The notes under the pieces were generated by a model. The model worked only from the letters and a program-made list of their open reading frames with translations. It ran no database searches and had not been told where the DNA came from. This document shows positions 45,262-49,683 of a DNA stretch of 49,683 bases, in pieces. Source of the DNA: Legionellaceae bacterium (GTDB lineage: Bacteria; Pseudomonadota; Gammaproteobacteria; UBA12402); NCBI GenBank assembly GCA_002707695.1, contig PANR01000024.1, positions 1 to 49,683 of the forward strand. The letters are read 5' to 3'. The position numbers and the translations under genes were made by a program. Within the stretch, counting starts at the first letter, position 1, and the number at the start of each line of letters is the position of its first letter.

Positions 45262-46809
45262 ATGACTGATGTACGCATAACACTTCAAGAGCTGGCTAAA
45301 ATGATAGATGCCGAATTACGTGGTGATCCCAACCATGTGATAACCGGCATCAAAACATTACAAGTTGCCGAAGCTTGCGATCTTAGTTTTTTGGGCAACC
45401 CAGTTTATCGCAAGTATCTGGCTGATACGAAGGCGGGTGTGGTCATCTTGGCGCCCAAGTATTTGCCGGACTGCTCGACAAACGCACTCATTGTCGATGA
45501 TCCTTATTTTGCTTATGCCAAAATTACAGAGTTGTTCGTGCGTAAACCCTCTGCCTCTCAAGGTGCGCATACAACGGCAGTTGTAGGAGAGCGTTGTGAG
45601 ATTCACCCTTCGGCGAGCATTGGTCCCAAATCAGTTATTGCTGATGACGTCAGTATTGGTGAAGGGACGGTGATTGGACCTGGTGTGTCGATTGCTGCCG
45701 GCACGACAGTTGGCAAGCACTGTAAAATCGATGCGAACGTTACCATTTGTCACGAGATTGTCATTGGTGATCGTGTCATTTTGCATGCAGGCACAGTGAT
45801 CGGTTCGGATGGGTTTGGTCTGGCAGAAAAAAATGGTGTCTGGCATAAAATTCCTCAGCTCGGCCGCGTGATTATTGAAGATGATGTTGAAATCGGTGCT
45901 AACACGACAATTGACCGAGGGGCCTTAGGTGATACGGTCATTGAAAAAGGTGTTAAGTTAGATAATCAAATTCAAATTGGACACAATGTCCGGATCGGTG
46001 CACACACTGCTATTGCTGCATGCACAGGTGTTGCAGGCAGTACACGGATTGGTAAGCATTGTAAGATTGCCGGTGGTGTCGGTATCAACGGTCATTTGGA
46101 GATAGCAGATTACACCGTTATTACCGGCATGGCGATGGTGACTAATTCTGTTAAAGTACCAGGCATTTATTCATCAGGCACAGGTATTTTGCCAAACCAT
46201 GAATGGAAGAAAAACGTTGCGCGTTTTCGTCAGCTTGACAAGGTATTGCGTCGGGTGGGCGGTTTGTATCAAGAAAATAGAATAAACGGAAAGACGGTTA
46301 AAACGACTGCGCCGCATGGTGCGTTTGAAGCGAAGAGGGCTCCAGTAATGAAAGATAAATTGATGGGTATTGATGAAGTGTTTAAACACCTTCCGCATCG
46401 ACCACCATTTTTGCTGATTGACCGTGTGGCTAAATTTACGCCCAATGAATCGTTAACGGCAATAAAGAATGTCACTATTAACGAGGCATTTTTTCAAGGA
46501 CATTTTCCAGCAAAACCGATTATGCCAGGTGTATTGATTCTTGAAGCATTAGCGCAAGCTTGTACGGTTTTTGCGTTCTTAACGACTGGTGAAGATCCAA
46601 ATGCAGGCGGATTATATTATTTTGCAGGCATCGATAATGCACGATTTAAACGCCCGGTTGAGCCTGGTGATCAGCTTGTGCTTGATGTTCAATTTGTTAA
46701 AGCTCGTCAAGGTGTTTGGAAAATGAAGGGAGTCGCCTCGGTTGCCGATGAGGTGGTATGTACGGCTGAATTGTTAAGTGCGAAGCCAAACGAGGGTCAA
46801 GGGAAATGA
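45262..46809 (+). CDS. lpxD-fabZ: LpxD-FabZ fusion: acyltransferase and 3-hydroxyacyl-ACP dehydratase
   Basis: 515 aa. Residues 1-340 are LpxD, which adds a 3-hydroxyacyl chain to the lipid A precursor: an N-terminal uridine-binding domain and left-handed beta-helix hexapeptides, catalytic His241 in QIGHNVRIG. Residues about 363-515 are FabZ, which dehydrates 3-hydroxyacyl-ACP in fatty acid synthesis: [12 protein letters not shown], His414 in FFQGHFP and Glu428 in [10 protein letters not shown]. The two are in one uninterrupted frame with a linker (about 341-362). An internal ATG at 46348, behind AAGAGGG, could also give free FabZ. The lpxA gene overlaps the end. Confidence 0.9.
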   Translation: MTDVRITLQELAKMIDAELRGDPNHVITGIKTLQVAEACDLSFLGNPVYRKYLADTKAGVVILAPKYLPDCSTNALIVDDPYFAYAKITELFVRKPSASQGAHTTAVVGERCEIHPSASIGPKSVIADDVSIGEGTVIGPGVSIAAGTTVGKHCKIDANVTICHEIVIGDRVILHAGTVIGSDGFGLAEKNGVWHKIPQLGRVIIEDDVEIGANTTIDRGALGDTVIEKGVKLDNQIQIGHNVRIGAHTAIAACTGVAGSTRIGKHCKIAGGVGINGHLEIADYTVITGMAMVTNSVKVPGIYSSGTGILPNHEWKKNVARFRQLDKVLRRVGGLYQENRINGKTVKTTAPHGAFEAKRAPVMKDKLMGIDEVFKHLPHRPPFLLIDRVAKFTPNESLTAIKNVTINEAFFQGHFPAKPIMPGVLILEALAQACTVFAFLTTGEDPNAGGLYYFAGIDNARFKRPVEPGDQLVLDVQFVKARQGVWKMKGVASVADEVVCTAELLSAKPNEGQGK

Positions 46810-47585
46810 GTAAATTGATTCACAAAACAGCCATCATTGATGCCAAGGCCGAGTTAGCCAGTGATGTGACAGTTGGACCTTATAGCGTGATTGGACCCGA
46901 CGTTAAAATTGATGCAGGCACATGTGTTGGCTCTCACGTTGTGATTAAAGGCCCCACCACTATAGGAAAAGACAATAAAATTTTTCAGTTTGCGTCGATT
47001 GGGGAAGACCCTCAGGATTTAAAATATCAAGGCGGTGAAACGCGCTTAGAGATTGGTGATCGAAATCGAATTCGTGAATGTGTGACCATTAACCGCGGGA
47101 CAGAACTAGGTGGCGCTGTCACAAAAATTGGTGACGATAATTTATTGATGGCTTATACACACATCGCTCATGATTGTATTTTACATAACCATCTTGTTTT
47201 GGCGACACACGTCTCGGTTGCTGGGCATGTCACCATTGGCGATCACGCAGTTTTAGGCGGGTTTTCTGGTGTTCACCAGTTTTGTCATATTGGTGCTTAT
47301 AGCTTTGCAGCGGCAGGCTCAATGATTCCCAAAGATATTCTTCCTTATACAAAAGTGTCTGGTTATTATGCCAAACCATTTGGGTTGAACGTGGTTGGAT
47401 TGCAGCGTCATCAGTTCGCTGAAAAAACAATTGCCTGTTTAAAAAACGCTTACCGCATTGTGTATCGTCAAGATTTAAAAGTCACAGAAGCTGTTGACGA
47501 ACTCGTTAAAATCCGCGCGATATGCCCAGAGGTTGATTTGATGATCAATGTGCTAAAAAATTCTGAGCGAGGCGTTGTGAGGTGA
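46806..47585 (+). CDS. lpxA: Acyl-ACP:UDP-N-acetylglucosamine acyltransferase
   Basis: First step of lipid A synthesis, transferring an acyl chain from ACP to UDP-GlcNAc. 259 aa; hexapeptide repeats form a left-handed beta-helix. The catalytic His lies in [10 protein letters not shown], and the C-terminal helical domain follows [15 protein letters not shown] overlaps the lpxD-fabZ stop (ATGA). Confidence 0.98.
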   Translation: MSKLIHKTAIIDAKAELASDVTVGPYSVIGPDVKIDAGTCVGSHVVIKGPTTIGKDNKIFQFASIGEDPQDLKYQGGETRLEIGDRNRIRECVTINRGTELGGAVTKIGDDNLLMAYTHIAHDCILHNHLVLATHVSVAGHVTIGDHAVLGGFSGVHQFCHIGAYSFAAAGSMIPKDILPYTKVSGYYAKPFGLNVVGLQRHQFAEKTIACLKNAYRIVYRQDLKVTEAVDELVKIRAICPEVDLMINVLKNSERGVVR

Positions 47586-47588
47586 TTT

Positions 47589-48722
47589 ATGCCCTTAAAG
47601 GTCGCATTGCTCGCAGGTGAGCCATCAGGTGATGCATTAGGGGCGAGTCTATTAAAAGCGCTGCGCGAGCGTTATCCAGATCTTATCGCTAAGGGCATTG
47701 CTGGCCCTAACATGCAAAAAGCGGGTTGTGAGTCGTTGTTTCCCATGGAAAAGTTGAGTGTAATGGGGTTGATTGAACCGCTCAAACGTCTTCCAAGTTT
47801 ATTCCTTATTCGTCGACAATTTATTAAAAAAATAAAAGCTTTCAAGCCAGATGTCTTCATTGGCATTGATTCACCCGATTTCAATTTGGGTGTTGAGATT
47901 GCTTTAAAAAAAGCAGGTATTAAGACGGTGCACTATGTGAGTCCGTCAATTTGGGCGTGGCGACCTAAACGTATTCATAAAATAAAAAAGGCGGTGGATT
48001 TAGTGCTGTGCATTTTGCCTTTTGAGCTCGTCCTGTATGAAAAAGAAAAGATACCGGCCGTTTATGTCGGACATTCGCTTGCGGATGAAATTTCAGTGTG
48101 GTGTTACCAAGAAAAAGCCAGACAGCATTTTGGGTTGCCCGTTGATGCAAAGGTGTTGGCGGTGTTGCCAGGTAGTCGTGAAACAGAAATAAAATATATT
48201 GCGCCCACTTTTTTGGAGGTGGCAAAACGCTGTCAACAAAGTATGCCTAACTTATTTTTTTTGGTCCCCATGGTTAATCACGCGCGCCGCAAACAGTTTA
48301 TTCAACTTCTACGAAAAAGTGGGATTAAATTAAAAAATTTATATTTACTTGATGGAGAATCGCGCGATGCGATGATTGCGTCAGATGCAGTGCTCATGGC
48401 ATCAGGCACCGCTAGTTTAGAAGCGATGTTGCTCAAGCGCCCGATGGTCGTTGCTTATAAAATGTCGACACTTACGCATTGGCTTGCAAAAAAATTAGTA
48501 AAAACAAACTTCATTGCGCTTCCCAATATTCTTAATAAAAAACAAGTCGTGCCGGAATTCATTCAAGATAATGCAACACCAGAGACATTAACCACCGAGG
48601 TGCTCAAACAGCTTCAGACGAATCATGATGATTTAGTCGCAAACTTCCAAGAATGGCATGCCATTCTTCGCCAAAAAGCCGGCAAAAAGGCCGCGCAAGC
48701 TATCCTTGATTTGATTGCGTGA
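47589..48722 (+). CDS. lpxB: Lipid-A-disaccharide synthase
   Basis: Joins UDP-diacylglucosamine to lipid X in the fifth step of lipid A synthesis. 377 aa, GT-B-like fold: LAGEPSGDALGASLLKAL at the N-terminus, SVMGLIEPLKRLP, and HYVSPSIWAWRPKR; LPGSRETEIKY and the C-terminal nucleotide-binding MASGTASLEAML complete the set. Ends exactly against the stop of the convergent ferredoxin gene. Confidence 0.98.
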   Translation: MPLKVALLAGEPSGDALGASLLKALRERYPDLIAKGIAGPNMQKAGCESLFPMEKLSVMGLIEPLKRLPSLFLIRRQFIKKIKAFKPDVFIGIDSPDFNLGVEIALKKAGIKTVHYVSPSIWAWRPKRIHKIKKAVDLVLCILPFELVLYEKEKIPAVYVGHSLADEISVWCYQEKARQHFGLPVDAKVLAVLPGSRETEIKYIAPTFLEVAKRCQQSMPNLFFLVPMVNHARRKQFIQLLRKSGIKLKNLYLLDGESRDAMIASDAVLMASGTASLEAMLLKRPMVVAYKMSTLTHWLAKKLVKTNFIALPNILNKKQVVPEFIQDNATPETLTTEVLKQLQTNHDDLVANFQEWHAILRQKAGKKAAQAILDLIA

Positions 48723-49334
48723 TTAACGTTTTTTCACACGTTCAACGGCTTCTTGAATAGCAAGTTTGCGCGCTTCAAGGGTGTCGCGTTGATTGCTTGT
48801 TTGTTTGTGAGCAAGTTTAGCGTGTTGATGTTTACGTGCCAGATTGGCTTTTTCAATAGAAAGCCGTTTCTCTCGATTATTAAAACGCATTCGATAGTGT
48901 GCTGAGTGCAATGCGGGGTCTTTTGCTTCAACCATGTCGATACAATCGACAGGGCAGGGTTCAACACACAATTCGCAACCCGTGCATTCGTCATTAATCA
49001 CAGTGTGCATTTGTTTTGATGCGCCAAGTATGGCGTCAACAGGGCAGGCGCTGATGCATTTAGTGCAGCCAATACACTCTTCTTCACGAATGGCCGCAAG
49101 CAATTTGGGTTTTTCTTTTTGCTGCATTTCGTCTATGTAGGGTGTTGCGTCTTGTTCGGTTATTGCTGCTAATTTTTTTAATCCTTTTACACCCCCGGGC
49201 GGGCATAGATTAATGGCTTCACCATCATTGACAATAGCTTCGGCATAAGGTTTGCATCCGTCATAGGTGCATAAGCCGCATTGCGTTTGCGGGAGAATAT
49301 CATCGATGTCTTTAATTGTGATTTTGTGTTTCAT
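48723..49334 (-). CDS. RnfB/RsxB-like ferredoxin
   Basis: 203 aa. The N-terminal [Fe-S] region [16 protein letters not shown]...NLCPPGG matches RnfB, followed by two bacterial ferredoxin motifs, [16 protein letters not shown] (about 88-103) and [16 protein letters not shown]. The membrane helix at the N-terminus of typical RnfB is missing, so this is a soluble form. The C-terminal end is Lys/Arg/His-rich. No other rnf gene is in the window. The last base of lpxB and the end of this gene are adjacent, so there is no room for a terminator between them. Confidence 0.9.
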   Translation of the reverse strand: MKHKITIKDIDDILPQTQCGLCTYDGCKPYAEAIVNDGEAINLCPPGGVKGLKKLAAITEQDATPYIDEMQQKEKPKLLAAIREEECIGCTKCISACPVDAILGASKQMHTVINDECTGCELCVEPCPVDCIDMVEAKDPALHSAHYRMRFNNREKRLSIEKANLARKHQHAKLAHKQTSNQRDTLEARKLAIQEAVERVKKR

Positions 49335-49436
49335 TAATTTAAGTTCTCTAGGAATGTGTGCGGGTATTTCCTCCCAAACACACTCCTCAATTCACGGCCA
49401 TTTTGTTCGTTCAGTGATCATCGAGTGATGCTGGGC

Positions 49437-49544
49437 AAGGAGAGTCCAGGTTGATTATTCAGACACGCAACAAGTACATCCCTGTATGCTCTGGCAAAAC
49501 ATCCGTGTTTTGCAAGGTCTGAATAATCAACCCGAACTCTCCTT
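49437..49544 (-). repeat. Structured palindromic repeat, copy 3 of 4, upstream of the ferredoxin gene
   Basis: The outer arms pair over about 25 bases (49439-49463 with 49518-49542) with two mismatches. On the minus strand hairpin 1 is CAAAACACGGATGTTTTG and hairpin 2 ATACAGGGATGTAC; the latter contains an exact match to RUACARGGAUGU (49487-49476). The GCGTG landmark is also present. The strand agrees with the ferredoxin gene, whose start is about 100 bases downstream, so this could be in its leader. Confidence 0.85.
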
Positions 49545-49566
49545 TTATGGCTTATGCTCATTTCAA

Positions 49567-49677
49567 AAGAGATGGGCGGGTGATTCCGGACAAACCCTTG
49601 TTGGCCAGGGATGGCCAACTTGGAGCGTCCCACGGATGGGTTTGAGCGTGTTTGTGAGGAATGCCCGCGTATCTCTT
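49567..49677 (+). repeat. Structured palindromic repeat, copy 4 of 4
   Basis: Outer arms of about 28 bases (AAGAGATGGGCGGG... with ...CCCGCGTATCTCTT) with a bulge enclose TTGGCC-AGGGAT-GGCCAA, then CTTGGAGC, then CCCA-CGGA-TGGG and TTTGAGCGTG. The core matches copy 1 closely while the arms differ. It is back to back with copy 3. The region 49335-49683 contains these two elements and no gene. Confidence 0.85.
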
Positions 49678-49683
49678 AATAAA

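Noticed and set aside
46260-46350. LpxD-FabZ fusion as a sequencing frameshift
   Set aside because: Both domains lie in the same frame with a normal linker; a frameshift error would not fuse them so cleanly, though a missed stop codon base cannot be excluded.
1-49683. CRISPR arrays, transposase genes and rRNA genes
   Set aside because: None seen: no regularly spaced direct repeats, no transposase-like product, no rRNA sequence.

Overview
The window looks like the chromosome of a gammaproteobacterium of the Legionellales type (relatives of Legionella, Coxiella or Berkiella), probably host-associated. The evidence is gene order (tpiA-secG-tRNA-Leu followed by nuoA-N; map/rpsB-tsf-pyrH-frr-uppS-cdsA-bamA-skp-lpxD-fabZ-lpxA-lpxB), a Pseudomonas/Chlamydia-type NrdA/NrdB, the absence of dxr beside cdsA (Legionella and Coxiella make isoprenoids by the mevalonate route), and orphan proteins with eukaryote-like features: a Rab-like GTPase, a protein with a basic NLS-like tail and a protein with decapeptide repeats. 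The assignment is inference from content, not a database match.

Layout. 1-2570: two unrecognised proteins and an alpha/beta hydrolase. 2742-4086: tpiA, secG and tRNA-Leu(GAG). 4152-6861: two minus-strand accessory genes, a DUF4143-type ATPase and a Rab-like GTPase, lying between the tRNA and nuoA where related genomes have none. 7067-22021: the complete 14-gene nuoA-N operon for respiratory complex I, interrupted by two palindromic repeats. 22128-25504: a small membrane protein, a HigBA-like toxin-antitoxin pair and two effector-like orphans. 25606-27321: a tandem pair of 2-oxoglutarate/Fe(II) oxygenases. 27436-32543: nrdAB, with a 376-residue homing-endonuclease intein inside NrdA and NrdR-box-like and DnaA-box-like sites upstream. 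32931-36580: an iron superoxide dismutase with an in-frame 30-bp duplication, then a HipBA-like pair flanked by two paralogous secreted proteins. 36603-48722: methionine aminopeptidase, then the translation and envelope cluster from rpsB to lpxB, with LpxD and FabZ in one reading frame. 48723-49334: an RnfB/RsxB-like ferredoxin. The last 350 bases hold two large palindromic repeats.

Main discoveries. (1) Four intergenic elements (3859-3973, 20341-20422, 49437-49544, 49567-49677) share one architecture: an outer stem whose sequence differs between copies but still pairs, enclosing two hairpins with ANGGA loops. On the relevant strand two of these hairpins match the CsrA/RsmA high-affinity consensus RUACARGGAUGU exactly, so the elements may be CsrA-binding modules. 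(2) The NrdA intein is followed by Gly rather than Cys/Ser/Thr. (3) The Rab-like GTPase has lost the P-loop lysine and carries two PSAP motifs and one PPPY motif. (4) LpxD and FabZ are fused. (5) The nrdAB promoter appears to combine NrdR and DnaA sites.

How the genes work together: complex I feeds the respiratory chain; the lpx/bamA/skp genes build the outer membrane; rpsB-tsf-frr serve translation; nrdAB supplies deoxyribonucleotides; the accessory genes and toxin-antitoxin pairs are the variable, possibly host-interaction, part.
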